A stretch of 43,188 bases of DNA, from assembly GCA_045593905.1 (NCBI GenBank), contig JAZNXL010000039.1:1-43188 (forward strand), written 5' to 3'. The notes below the pieces were generated by a model, which had not been told where the DNA came from, did not search any database, and saw nothing but the letters and a program-made list of their open reading frames with translations. The stretch's first letter is position 1. Each line of letters starts with the position of its first letter. This document shows, one piece after another, positions 22,655-31,419 of the stretch. The stretch comes from RGIG9041 sp045593905 (GTDB lineage Bacteria; Bacillota; Clostridia; Oscillospirales; QAKW01). Both the position numbers and the translations under genes were made by a program.

Positions 22655-25600
22655 TTATATCTTTTTAACGCCGAGTTCTACTTTTTGACCATTAATATCC
22701 CATGATTTAGTGTAACCATCAGGTGCCAAAATTTCAACTGAGTCGGCAAGTGTGTCACCTGCTATATCAGCTGATTTTTCGGCAACAAGCTTTTCTATAA
22801 CCTCGCTACCTTTTAAAGTTATAGCAATATGGTCTGTTACGTTAAAGCCTGCCTCTTTACGCATTGTCTGAATTTTTGAAATAAGTTCACGAACAAAGCC
22901 TTCGTCTTCAAGCTCTTTTGTAATTGTAGTATCAAGAGCAACTGTTACTCCCTTATCAGTAAGGGTGAAAAAGCCTTCTTTTTGAACTGTATCAATAAGC
23001 AGGTCTTCAACTGCAAGAGTAATCTTTTGACCGCCAAACTCAAACTCAAGAGCGCCGTTTTGGTCAAGTGTTGCTTTTGCTTGGTTACCGTCAACGTTTG
23101 CAAGAGCTGTGCGGATATCGTTTAAGAATCTTCCGTATTTAGGACCAACTGTTTTAAGCTGGGGCTTGAACGAGTACGATACAAAGCCGTCAACATCAGC
23201 GCAAAATTCAACTGCTTTGATGTTAAGCTCGTCGGCAATAATATCAACATAAACCGAGTCGAGTTCTTTTTCGGTTTTAACATACATTTTGCCGAGCGGC
23301 TGTCTGTTTTTGATGTTTGAACCGTTACGAGCGGCACGTCCTAAAACAACAATCTCAAGCACTTTTTCCATACTGTACTCAAGGTCTTTGTCAATAAAGC
23401 TTGAATCAACCTCGGGGAAATCGCAAAGGTGGATGCTTTCGGGTGCGGTTTTATTAACGTTGCAAACGATATTTTGGTAAATATCCTCAGTCATAAACGG
23501 AATCATAGGTGCAGCGGCTTTTACTGTTGTAACAAGCGCGGTATAAAGTGTCATATACGCTGCAATCTTGTCATCGGTTTTGCCCTGTACCCAATAACGC
23601 TCTCTACCGCGGCGAACATACCAATTAGAGAGTTCGTCAACAAACTCGGTAAGTGCACGAGCAGCCTCGGGTATTTTGTAGTTTTCGAGGCAGTTATCAA
23701 CCTCGCCTACCATTGTATTAAGGCGTGAGAGCAACCATTTATCCATTACCGAGAGTTTGCAGTCTTTAAGGTCATACTGTGTCGGGTCAAACTTATCAAT
23801 GTTAGCATAAAGCACATAGAACGCATAAGTGTTCCAAAGTGTGCCCATAAACTTACGCTGACCTTCAACAACAGTCTTACCGTAAAATCTATTAGGAAGC
23901 CAGGGTGCAGAGTTGGTGTAGAAATACCAACGGATAGCGTCAGCACCGTAGGTTTCGAGTGCTTCAAACGGGTCAACGGCGTTGCCCTTTGATTTACTCA
24001 TTTTTTGACCGTTTTCGTCTTGAACGTGTCCAAGAACTATTACGTTTTTAAATGGAGCTTTATCGAAAATAAGGGTTGAAATAGCAAGAAGTGAGTAGAA
24101 CCAGCCACGAGTTTGGTCAACAGCCTCTGAAATAAAGTCTGCGGGGAACTGTGACTCGAAAAGTTCTTTGTTTTCAAAAGGATAGTGGTGTTGTGCAAAA
24201 GGCATTGAGCCCGAGTCGAACCAGCAGTCAATAACTTCAGGTACACGCTTCATTTGTTTTTTACAATGCGGGCACTCAATGGTAACTGCATCAATGAAAG
24301 GTCTGTGAAGTTCGATGTCTTCGGGGCAGTTGGTTGACATTGATTTTAATTCTTCAATGCTGCCAATTGCGTGTCTGTGACCGCACTCACACTCCCAAAT
24401 ATTAAGAGGTGTACCCCAGTATCTGTTACGCGAAATGCCCCAGTCCTGTACGTTTTCGAGCCAGTCGCCAAATCTGCCTTTACCAATGCTTTCGGGTATC
24501 CAGTTAATTGTGTTATTGTTTTTGATAAGGTCGTCACGAACGTCAGTCATTCTTATAAACCACGACTCTCTTGCGTAGTAGATAAGGGGTGTGTCACAAC
24601 GCCAGCAGAACGGATAGTCATGCTCAAACTTAGGAGCATCAAACAAAAGCCCTGCTTTATCAAGGTCAACAAGCACAAGCGGGTCGGCGTCTTTTACAAA
24701 AGTGCCTGCATAGGGTGTTTCTTCAGTAAGCTCGCCCTTGCCATCAACAAACTGAACAAACGGAAGGTCGTATTTTCTGCCAACGTTAGCGTCGTCTTCA
24801 CCAAACGCAGGAGCGATATGAACAATACCTGTACCGTCGCCTGTTGTAACATAGCTATCACAAGTAATGTAATGGCCTTTTTTGTGTTGTTTTTCACAAA
24901 CAGGTTTTACAAAATCGAAAAGCGGTTCGTATTCTTTATATTCAAGGTCGCGGCCGAGGTATGTTTCTAAAGTCTCGTAAGCCTTGCCGTCTTCGGTAAG
25001 TTTTGATAAAACCTTATCAGCAAGTGCCTCGGCGATGTAATAAACATTACCGTCAACTGCTTTTACTTTGATGTATTCAACGTCGGGGTTTACACAAAGA
25101 GCAACGTTGCTGGGGAGTGTCCAGGGCGTTGTTGTCCAAGCAAGGAAAAATGCATCCTCACCTACAACCTTAAAGCGAACAACTGCCGAGCGTTCTTTTA
25201 CGTTTTTATAGCCCTGAGCAACCTCGTGTGATGAAAGCGGAGTTCCGCATCTTGGGCAATAAGGAACAATTTTGAAGCCTTTATATAAAAGACCTTTATC
25301 AAAAATCTTTTTAAGTGCCCACCACTCAGACTCGATAAAGTCGTTATGGTAAGTTACGTAGGGGTTTTCCATGTCAGCCCAAAAGCCAACAGTACGTGAA
25401 AAGTCCTCCCACATACTCTTATATTTCCAAACGCTTTCTTTACAGTATGAAATAAAGGGTTCAAGACCGTATTGTTCAATCTGCTCTTTACCGTCAAGAC
25501 CGAGCATTTTTTCAACCTCAAGCTCAACAGGAAGTCCGTGAGTATCCCAACCTGCTTTACGGGGAACCATATACCCCTTCATTGTACGGTAGCGCGGAAT

Positions 25601-25801
25601 CATATCTTTAATAACACGGGTTAAAACGTGACCGATATGCGGCTTACCGTTTGCAGTAGGCGGACCATCATAAAACACATACGGCTCGGCTTTTGATTTT
25701 TGCTCGATACTTTTACCAAAAATATCGCGTTCAACCCAAAACTTTTCGATTTTTTTCTCGCGCTCAACAAAATTCATATTTGTTGATACTTCGTTGTACA
25801 T
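22655..25801 (-). CDS. ileS: Isoleucyl-tRNA synthetase, type 2 (eukaryote-like)
   Basis: It charges tRNA-Ile. The 1048-residue class Ia enzyme has GPPTANGKPHIGH (HIGH motif, about 45-58) and the CP1 editing domain around TTTPWTLPSNVALCV (about 225) and GTGIVHIAPAFGEDD (about 322). KMSKSKGN is at about 595-602. The tRNA-binding domain is followed by a long C-terminal extension with VALDTTITKELEDEGFVRELISKIQ and no zinc-finger end. The length, the CP1 sequence and this C-terminal block mark the type-2, eukaryote-like subgroup, which is often less sensitive to mupirocin (established for the subgroup, not shown here). It is controlled by the T-box just upstream. Confidence 0.97.
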   Translation of the reverse strand: MYNEVSTNMNFVEREKKIEKFWVERDIFGKSIEQKSKAEPYVFYDGPPTANGKPHIGHVLTRVIKDMIPRYRTMKGYMVPRKAGWDTHGLPVELEVEKMLGLDGKEQIEQYGLEPFISYCKESVWKYKSMWEDFSRTVGFWADMENPYVTYHNDFIESEWWALKKIFDKGLLYKGFKIVPYCPRCGTPLSSHEVAQGYKNVKERSAVVRFKVVGEDAFFLAWTTTPWTLPSNVALCVNPDVEYIKVKAVDGNVYYIAEALADKVLSKLTEDGKAYETLETYLGRDLEYKEYEPLFDFVKPVCEKQHKKGHYITCDSYVTTGDGTGIVHIAPAFGEDDANVGRKYDLPFVQFVDGKGELTEETPYAGTFVKDADPLVLVDLDKAGLLFDAPKFEHDYPFCWRCDTPLIYYARESWFIRMTDVRDDLIKNNNTINWIPESIGKGRFGDWLENVQDWGISRNRYWGTPLNIWECECGHRHAIGSIEELKSMSTNCPEDIELHRPFIDAVTIECPHCKKQMKRVPEVIDCWFDSGSMPFAQHHYPFENKELFESQFPADFISEAVDQTRGWFYSLLAISTLIFDKAPFKNVIVLGHVQDENGQKMSKSKGNAVDPFEALETYGADAIRWYFYTNSAPWLPNRFYGKTVVEGQRKFMGTLWNTYAFYVLYANIDKFDPTQYDLKDCKLSVMDKWLLSRLNTMVGEVDNCLENYKIPEAARALTEFVDELSNWYVRRGRERYWVQGKTDDKIAAYMTLYTALVTTVKAAAPMIPFMTEDIYQNIVCNVNKTAPESIHLCDFPEVDSSFIDKDLEYSMEKVLEIVVLGRAARNGSNIKNRQPLGKMYVKTEKELDSVYVDIIADELNIKAVEFCADVDGFVSYSFKPQLKTVGPKYGRFLNDIRTALANVDGNQAKATLDQNGALEFEFGGQKITLAVEDLLIDTVQKEGFFTLTDKGVTVALDTTITKELEDEGFVRELISKIQTMRKEAGFNVTDHIAITLKGSEVIEKLVAEKSADIAGDTLADSVEILAPDGYTKSWDINGQKVELGVKKI

Positions 25802-25826
25802 AAAATACCTCCAATAAAAAAGTAAA

Positions 25827-26061
25827 AGCTGTTATCCATAACAGGACAACAGCTATTGTTTAAACCACCTATTACAGCACACCATCATGCACTATTCTTT
25901 TAACGGCGAATAACCGGCGAGGTTTACTGTAATTTCAACCTGCAACTTGGGAGTGATTTTCGCGCGATAGCTAACAGCACAGGGCTTACACCGTCCCCTG
26001 CTCGCTTTGGCTTTCGACAATCGGCTACTGTCTCCGTCATAGTCTTTAATTATTTATTACA
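25827..26061 (-). promoter_or_regulatory. T-box leader (tRNA-Ile-sensing riboswitch) controlling ileS
   Basis: On the minus strand the roughly 235-base leader shows Stem I features: GACGGAGACAGTAG, AGCGAGCAGGGGACGG, and GAAAATCACTCC, whose ATC (complement of 25955-25957) is a good isoleucine specifier. GTTGCAGG follows. The T-box sequence is AATAGGTGGTTTAA (AGGTGG at complement of 25865-25870). A terminator stem AGCTGTTGTCC / GGATAACAGCT with a T-rich tail (25827-25854) follows. Uncharged tRNA-Ile should favour the antiterminator and switch ileS on. Confidence 0.9.
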
Positions 26062-26067
26062 ACGAAC

Positions 26068-26096
26068 ATTTTAACATAATATTTTATAAATTTCAA
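26068..26096 (-). promoter_or_regulatory. Promoter of the ileS T-box transcript
   Basis: TTGAAA (complement of 26091-26096), a 17-base spacer, and TAAAAT (complement of 26068-26073). It lies just past the spoVAE stop codon, giving a start near 26061. Confidence 0.7.
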
Positions 26097-26099
26097 GTA

Positions 26100-26453
26100 T
26101 TATTTCATTTTAGAATTAAATATAAGCGATACTAAATATCCAAACACGATTGCAGCAGTAATACCACCCGCGGTTGCAGTTAGTCCGCCTGTGAATATAC
26201 CCAAAAACCCTTGTTCTGCAACTGCTTTTTGAACACCCTTGGCAAGGGAATAGCCAAACCCTATAATCGGCACAGTCGCCCCCGATTTTGCGAACGCCAC
26301 AATTTTATCATAAACGCCTATTGCTGTTAAAAGCACACCGGACACTACAAACATAACAACAATTCTTGCAGGAGTAAGCTTTGTTTTATCAATTAAAATC
26401 TGGCCGATAGTACAAATTACTCCACCAACCAAAAACACGTATAAGTATGACAT
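26100..26453 (-). CDS. spoVAE: Stage V sporulation protein AE (SpoVAE/SpoVAEb)
   Basis: A 117-residue membrane protein with four hydrophobic segments. It has the family blocks YLYVFLVGGVICTIGQILIDKTKLTPARI, VPIIGFGYSLAKGV and GLTATAGGITAAI. SpoVA proteins form the channel that moves Ca-dipicolinic acid into and out of the forespore. The gene is intact and directly follows the truncated spoVAD (2-base gap), as in normal spoVA operons. Its own upstream spoVAC and the first two thirds of spoVAD are missing here, so its expression may depend on excision or repair of the interruption. Confidence 0.92.
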   Translation of the reverse strand: MSYLYVFLVGGVICTIGQILIDKTKLTPARIVVMFVVSGVLLTAIGVYDKIVAFAKSGATVPIIGFGYSLAKGVQKAVAEQGFLGIFTGGLTATAGGITAAIVFGYLVSLIFNSKMK

Positions 26454-26455
26454 TG

Positions 26456-26857
26456 TTATTCCCCTTTCAAATGCATAAGATGTGTAACACCGGGTATGCT
26501 TTCGCCCTGCATTGTTGCAGTCGGGCTCATAAGCGCACCCGTTGACATAAACAAAACGTTTTTAAGTTCGCCTGTATTAAGCTTTGGCAGCACATATCCT
26601 GTAAGCACCGCACCACTGCATCCGCAACCCGAGCCGCCGGCGTGAGTATCTTGTTTTTCGCTGTCAAAAATCATGACACCGCAATCGTTATATACACTAC
26701 CCAAATCATATCCGTTTTCTTTCATCATATCCCTTAAAATTGAGCTTCCAACCGTTCCTAAATCGCCTGTTAAAATTAAATCATAGTCGTTAGGTTTGGT
26801 ATTAGTTTCGCTAAAAAACTTGCACATGGTATCGCAAGAAGACGGGGAAAATGTCAA
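26456..26857 (-). pseudogene. spoVAD: spoVAD, C-terminal third only (truncated at the edge of the pel island)
   Basis: SpoVAD is a thiolase-fold protein that binds dipicolinic acid. The intact protein is about 340 residues. Here only about 130 remain, starting at PSSCDTMCKFF (equivalent to PAAADTIKQHF near residue 205 in Bacillus) and including YDLILTGDLGTVGS, DCGVMIF, HAGGSGCGCSGAV and STGALMSPT. The only start is a TTG with no ribosome site, and an in-frame stop lies seven codons upstream. The homology breaks off abruptly, and 30 bases further out lies the 35-bp repeat that recurs at 42660. The missing N-terminal part is not in the window. Confidence 0.85.
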
Positions 26858-26887
26858 GAGAACACCATAAATTTTTCACTGTTAAAA

Positions 26888-26922
26888 TTTTCCTTTATTA
26901 ATGCGGGTTTGGGACGCTTATG
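26888..26922 (+). repeat. 35-bp direct repeat, left copy
   Basis: It is identical over 35 bases to 42660-42694. The left copy abuts the spoVAD truncation. On the plus strand both copies contain ATG followed by codons for RVWDAY, and on the minus strand they contain AAAGGA; neither is clearly functional. No other sequence flanking the two copies is shared. Confidence 0.9.
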
Positions 26923-27013
26923 GTATGTATGCGCCTATGGGAGGGTTAATGTTAAAGATAGACCATGTTTATAATTTGTTGTGAATAATAAGCAAAAAAC
27001 AATTAAATATAAA

Positions 27014-27048
27014 GCCGCAAAACACTTTGATTTTTTGTGTTTTGCGGC
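27014..27048 (-). terminator. Terminator of the pel/c-di-GMP operon
   Basis: A perfect 12-bp stem (GCCGCAAAACAC / GTGTTTTGCGGC, 11-base loop) lies 20 bases after the GGDEF gene stop, read on the minus strand, with a T-rich tail. Confidence 0.75.
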
Positions 27049-27067
27049 ATCATAGAAATTACAAATA

Positions 27068-28633
27068 TTAAACTAAAGCAAGTTTTTTGGATTCTTCTTT
27101 ATTAAGGTACATTGCGTGGTCAGCATTTGCGAAAACATCTTCGTATATTCTGTCAACATCAGGATTATATGAAGCAACGCCACGTGCTATTGATACGGGG
27201 ATTCTGTTTTCATAAACAGTTATAATATCCTCAGAGCAGGCTTTATCAAACTCAACTAGCAAGTTACGATAATCTTTATAGTCATTGTTCTTAAGTATTA
27301 CGGCAAATTCATCGCCGCCGATACGAAATACCGAGCTTTCTTTAAATATATCTGTAAGTATTCTCGATGTATGAATTATAAGCTCATTTCCTACATCGTG
27401 TCCGTATTTATCATTAGTTTGTTTGAGATTATTTATGTCTGCAACAAGAACTCCAAAACGCGGATTATCACAATTAATCTCTTTGTTGATAGCAGATATT
27501 GCCTCTGTATACGCAGTACTGTTTTTAATACCTGTAAGGGAATCTCTGTAAGCCAGCGCGTTTATGTATGTAGTATATTCGTGAATTTTTTTGTATGTGT
27601 CCATAAGAACCATAGAAAGAGTACCAATCTCGTCTTTTGAATTAACAGAAATTTCAGAAAGTTTTGATTCATTGAGCCCATCAGAGAGGTCCTTTGCAGC
27701 AGAAGTAAGCTGTTTTAAGGGACGAACTATTCTATAGGTAACAAAAACTGTATATAGAATTGAGAAAATCAAAACTATAATAAAAGCCACAACAATATTA
27801 ACAAGCATTGGATGAATGTCTTTTTGAATATCTTTATAATCAGCTCGAAGCTCAAGATACATACCATTCTGCAATGCTGCGGTTGCTTTAGTGTGAGGAT
27901 TTTTGCTATCCTCGGCACTTATTTCATTATAATTTGTTTTGCCGTCACTTGCCAACAAGACCGCATAACCGTTTTCATATACAGATATATTGTCTATTCT
28001 GTCAACGAGATAGCCAAAATTCATATCAAATCCAATAACGCCCAAAAGTTTAGAATTGATATATACGGGAATAGTATACGAAATTAACAGTTCTTCATAT
28101 CCGGGAAAATAATATGGTTCTAACCAAACTGCCTTTCCTTCTTTCACCGCAGTATAATACCACCCAGCGTTTTTGGTATCATTTTGGTCATATTTCGAAA
28201 GGTCTGTTATCTGCATTTCCCTTACTGTAGAATCTTCATTTACAATATTGTAGAACCCTGTTTTACCATCTGTATACTCGGGGTTAATTCGCATAAAATA
28301 GCCTTCAACACCGCTTGTATTAATAGCAATTTCAGAAAACATTTTCTTGTTTTTTTCAAGATATGTTTTTAGGAACTCAGCGTTTTTCAAATCATTAATA
28401 TCGTTAATTTCAGTTTTTGCATAATGTTGCATTATTGTAGCTGATTTTTTCATATCACCCAAAACATCGTTTATATATGCCGCTTCTTTTTGAGTAACAT
28501 TATTCAGAATTCTATCCGCATCTTTATGCATAATTTCATGTGTCATATTTACGGCTATTGCAGAAACCAAAGCAGTAATAACCAGTAAACCCGAAATGAC
28601 AACTATCAGAATTTTGCTTTGTATTGATTTCAT
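27068..28633 (-). CDS. Membrane diguanylate cyclase (dCache-HAMP-GGDEF)
   Basis: It makes c-di-GMP from two GTP. About 521 residues from the ATG at 28633, which has AAAGGAGAT 8 bases upstream. TM1 (about 8-28), an extracellular dCache-type sensor (about 30-275) with FYNIVNEDS and AGWYYTAVKEGKAVWLEPYYFPGYEELLISYTIPV, TM2 (about 277-300), HAMP (about 300-352) and GGDEF (about 362-515). The active site RIGGDEF is intact (439-443). The I-site RxxD is absent at the usual position, so product inhibition is unlikely. It is the last gene of the pel operon and 16 bases after the EAL gene. It probably activates PelD in response to an external small ligand. Confidence 0.93.
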   Translation of the reverse strand: MKSIQSKILIVVISGLLVITALVSAIAVNMTHEIMHKDADRILNNVTQKEAAYINDVLGDMKKSATIMQHYAKTEINDINDLKNAEFLKTYLEKNKKMFSEIAINTSGVEGYFMRINPEYTDGKTGFYNIVNEDSTVREMQITDLSKYDQNDTKNAGWYYTAVKEGKAVWLEPYYFPGYEELLISYTIPVYINSKLLGVIGFDMNFGYLVDRIDNISVYENGYAVLLASDGKTNYNEISAEDSKNPHTKATAALQNGMYLELRADYKDIQKDIHPMLVNIVVAFIIVLIFSILYTVFVTYRIVRPLKQLTSAAKDLSDGLNESKLSEISVNSKDEIGTLSMVLMDTYKKIHEYTTYINALAYRDSLTGIKNSTAYTEAISAINKEINCDNPRFGVLVADINNLKQTNDKYGHDVGNELIIHTSRILTDIFKESSVFRIGGDEFAVILKNNDYKDYRNLLVEFDKACSEDIITVYENRIPVSIARGVASYNPDVDRIYEDVFANADHAMYLNKEESKKLALV

Positions 28634-28649
28634 TTTTGAGTATCTCCTT

Positions 28650-30740
28650 TTAAATGCCTGTGACATTGGTCACAATTTTGCTATAACCTTCCAGAACTGT
28701 CATTCCGTCAGAGTCTTTAACGCGTTTCCCACTAAAACGCATCATTACATCGCCCAGAGTTGGATGAAGCCACGGAAACTCTACCTGAACAGCTTTTTTT
28801 CCTTGAATCATTTTCATTAAACTTTCTTCAACAAAATCAATAAAGTCAGGATGTATTCTGGAAAACCAATATTTATAGCATTCTTTAGGCGTGTATTTAA
28901 TGTCACTCGCCAATACATTCTCCATTGTTTCATCTATATGGAGTTCATAATGATTGCATTCTTCCTTAATTCGCATCATCCAAAGGCCCACTTCGTTTTC
29001 GCGAAGAATATCTTTAGGGTCAAAATGAAGAACTCCCATTTCTTCCTTGAACTTTTGTATGGTATTTATAAATTCACCTCTCTGAATAAACTCAGGTGAG
29101 GAGCTAATGATGTAAGTATTTTCAATTTTTTCTGCCGTATCCGGCTTGTCAAATAGGTACCCTTGTATAACATCGGGAAGCAAAAGTTCAAGAATTGCAA
29201 GTTCATGGATATTCTCAACACCCTCGCAACAGGTTCTGATATTGTTTCCTTTTGCAAATTCAATAACATTACTAACAAGTTTATGATTATAAGTTTCTTT
29301 CTCTATGCCGCTAACAAAAACACGGTCTATCTTAATTTCATCGACATTCATCTGCTTAAGATAGCTAAGATTTGAATAGCCTGTCCCAAAGTCATCAATA
29401 GCAAAACTAATATTGTGTTGCTTGAGACATTTGATATTATTATCAAGTTGCATATTGTTATGAAGCTCGACAGATTCAGTTATTTCAACTGTTAACGCAT
29501 CCCCCGGCAGTCCAATTTCATCAACTATTGCTATGATTTTTTCTGCAAGCTGAGGGTCTTCAAACTGCAAGGCTGAAAAATTAACACTGACATGCAACTC
29601 AGGCAATGATTCGCGCCATTTTTCGCACTGAATTAAGGCTTGTCTTAAAACCCATAAACCAACAACCCTAATAAGCCGTGATTCTTCAAGAATGGGTATA
29701 AATTCATCAGGAAAAACTCTTCCGCGGGTTTTAGAATTGTATCGCAACAAGGCTTCTACACCATAAATTTCATAACTACCCGCACAAATTTGAGGCTGAT
29801 AATGCACCTCAAAGCCCTCAAAGTCATTTTCAACGCTCTTCTTCAATTCCTCTAACAATTCAAGTGAAGAAATTTTACGGCTTAAATCTTCTGCTGAAAA
29901 GAATTCAATGCGGTCATTTGAAATATTCTTAGCTTTTTTAAGAGTCATATTTACAGAATCCATTAACTGTGTCTCATCATAAAACAAAGTTTTATCTATG
30001 GGAACCGCACTGACTGTAAAAGTACATTTTCCCAACATTTTCTCTCTTATTTGTTTATGAATTCTACGTACTTCTTGTTCAGAACGGGCATTCAGAACAA
30101 TAGCAAAATAGTTGTGATCTACATGGTATGCGGCATGTGATTCTTCCAGACTTTCACAAAGGTCAGCAATCTCCTTAAGCAAACAGTCACCATAGTCTCT
30201 ACCGTGAGTGAGATTAATTGTTGACAAATTATCAATATCAAGAAGCATTAAATATCTGCCGCTTTCCTCAAGATAAGCTTTAAGGTCAATTCTAAGTTTG
30301 TTTTTATTCCACAATGCTGTTAGCGGATTATAAAGATGACGCAAGTTTTCCTCTGAAACACGACCAATCATAATATGAGGCTTGTTTTCATTATCACGAA
30401 TAACCGTACCATGACAATTTATCCAAACCTTTTGACCACTACGGTTAACCCAACGATAATCCATATTATGAGTATCTTTCTCGCCTTTTGCAATCTGTGT
30501 GAGACTCTTAAGTACCGCCTCGCTATCAGCGGGATAAATAATCTTAAGCATATCAGGCGTACTGTTTGTTTCACTACCGTTTTTACGGATATCATAATAC
30601 TTATCAATATCGCCAAAAAACCAGCGAGTATCCGCCTTAATATCCCAGATAAAGAGATAATCATCTGTTGAGCGATTGATGGTTTCTACTAACCTTAATG
30701 TTGTTTCAAAACCGTCGGTTGTTTTTAAGAAGTTATCCAT
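28650..30740 (-). CDS. c-di-GMP phosphodiesterase: PAS - degenerate GGDEF - EAL - C-terminal PAS-like
   Basis: It hydrolyses c-di-GMP to pGpG. About 696 residues, cytosolic. A PAS_3-like domain (about 20-135) has YRWVNRSGQKVWINCHG. A degenerate GGDEF follows (about 140-285; DHNYF replaces GGDEF). The EAL domain (about 295-545) has all catalytic residues visible: EALLR (Glu 329), VNFSA (Asn 387), EITES (Glu 419), DDFGTGYSNL (Asp 449-450), Lys 470, Glu 506 and Gln 526. A C-terminal PAS-like region (about 570-696) has RIHPDFIDFVEESL and HPTLGDVMMRFSG. I choose the ATG at 30740, where GGTGAG lies 4 bases away; a GTG at 30749 is the alternative. It overlaps the DUF4956 stop. Confidence 0.93.
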   Translation of the reverse strand: MDNFLKTTDGFETTLRLVETINRSTDDYLFIWDIKADTRWFFGDIDKYYDIRKNGSETNSTPDMLKIIYPADSEAVLKSLTQIAKGEKDTHNMDYRWVNRSGQKVWINCHGTVIRDNENKPHIMIGRVSEENLRHLYNPLTALWNKNKLRIDLKAYLEESGRYLMLLDIDNLSTINLTHGRDYGDCLLKEIADLCESLEESHAAYHVDHNYFAIVLNARSEQEVRRIHKQIREKMLGKCTFTVSAVPIDKTLFYDETQLMDSVNMTLKKAKNISNDRIEFFSAEDLSRKISSLELLEELKKSVENDFEGFEVHYQPQICAGSYEIYGVEALLRYNSKTRGRVFPDEFIPILEESRLIRVVGLWVLRQALIQCEKWRESLPELHVSVNFSALQFEDPQLAEKIIAIVDEIGLPGDALTVEITESVELHNNMQLDNNIKCLKQHNISFAIDDFGTGYSNLSYLKQMNVDEIKIDRVFVSGIEKETYNHKLVSNVIEFAKGNNIRTCCEGVENIHELAILELLLPDVIQGYLFDKPDTAEKIENTYIISSSPEFIQRGEFINTIQKFKEEMGVLHFDPKDILRENEVGLWMMRIKEECNHYELHIDETMENVLASDIKYTPKECYKYWFSRIHPDFIDFVEESLMKMIQGKKAVQVEFPWLHPTLGDVMMRFSGKRVKDSDGMTVLEGYSKIVTNVTGI

Positions 30741-31404
30741 GATACTCACCGTTATACTGAATTAAGGTGGCATCTTCAACACCATCTAAATCACGTATTT
30801 TATCAAGGAAGAACATATCATTATCTTTGCAATAAACCTCAACTGCCATTTCGGTTTTGCCCTTGCGAACGGTTTTAGATTTGACGAAATATTTCATTTT
30901 TCCGAAAGTGCGGATAACATTATCTCCTACCTCATCGCCTATGTAATGTATAACAGCAATATAAATTCTGCCTTTTTGTTGCTTGTTATAAAATAGGATA
31001 ATCATTCCTATCATAACAACAGCTGTTATTACTACCAACAGATACATACCTGCGCCTGAGGTAATTCCGGTTGTGATTGCCCAGAAAAGATACAAAAGGT
31101 CAAGTGGGTCCTTAACTGCGGTACGGAAACGAACGATTGACAACGCACCTACCATACCGAGAGAAATAACGATGTTAGTACTAATAGCCAGTGTTACCAT
31201 TGCGGTAAGCACCGTCATGCCGACAAGAGTTATCGCAAAGCTTCTTGAATATATAACGCCAACGTAAAATTTGCTGTAAATAAAATAAATTACAGCTCCC
31301 ATAAGCACAGCCGTTACAAGGCCGAGCGCAATACTTGTAAGACTTGCTCCGTCAAACGCACCTGACTCAAGTATTGACTTTTTGATAAAATCCTGAATAC
31401 TCAT
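30733..31404 (-). CDS. DUF4956 membrane protein
   Basis: A 223-residue protein with four TM segments (about 24-46, 56-78, 80-100 and 118-140). The conserved cytosolic loop GMVGALSIVRFRTAVKDPLDLLYLFWAI (about 83-110) is the DUF4956 hallmark, and a soluble alpha/beta tail (about 145-223) follows. The biochemical role is unknown. Families of this type are often encoded next to VTC-domain and CotH proteins, as here. It sits between the VTC gene (15-base gap) and the EAL gene (overlap), so it belongs to the same transcript. A role in moving or sensing polyphosphate is a guess from the neighbourhood. Confidence 0.85.
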   Translation of the reverse strand: MSIQDFIKKSILESGAFDGASLTSIALGLVTAVLMGAVIYFIYSKFYVGVIYSRSFAITLVGMTVLTAMVTLAISTNIVISLGMVGALSIVRFRTAVKDPLDLLYLFWAITTGITSGAGMYLLVVITAVVMIGMIILFYNKQQKGRIYIAVIHYIGDEVGDNVIRTFGKMKYFVKSKTVRKGKTEMAVEVYCKDNDMFFLDKIRDLDGVEDATLIQYNGEYHG

Positions 31405-31419
31405 AAAAATCCCCTCCGT

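Noticed and set aside
24371..24970. 199-codon plus-strand frame
   Set aside because: Antisense shadow of ileS with no ribosome site.
26846..26857. TTGACA on the minus strand at the spoVAD junction as a promoter
   Set aside because: No -10 element at 16-18 bases downstream. The hexamer is part of the truncated coding frame.
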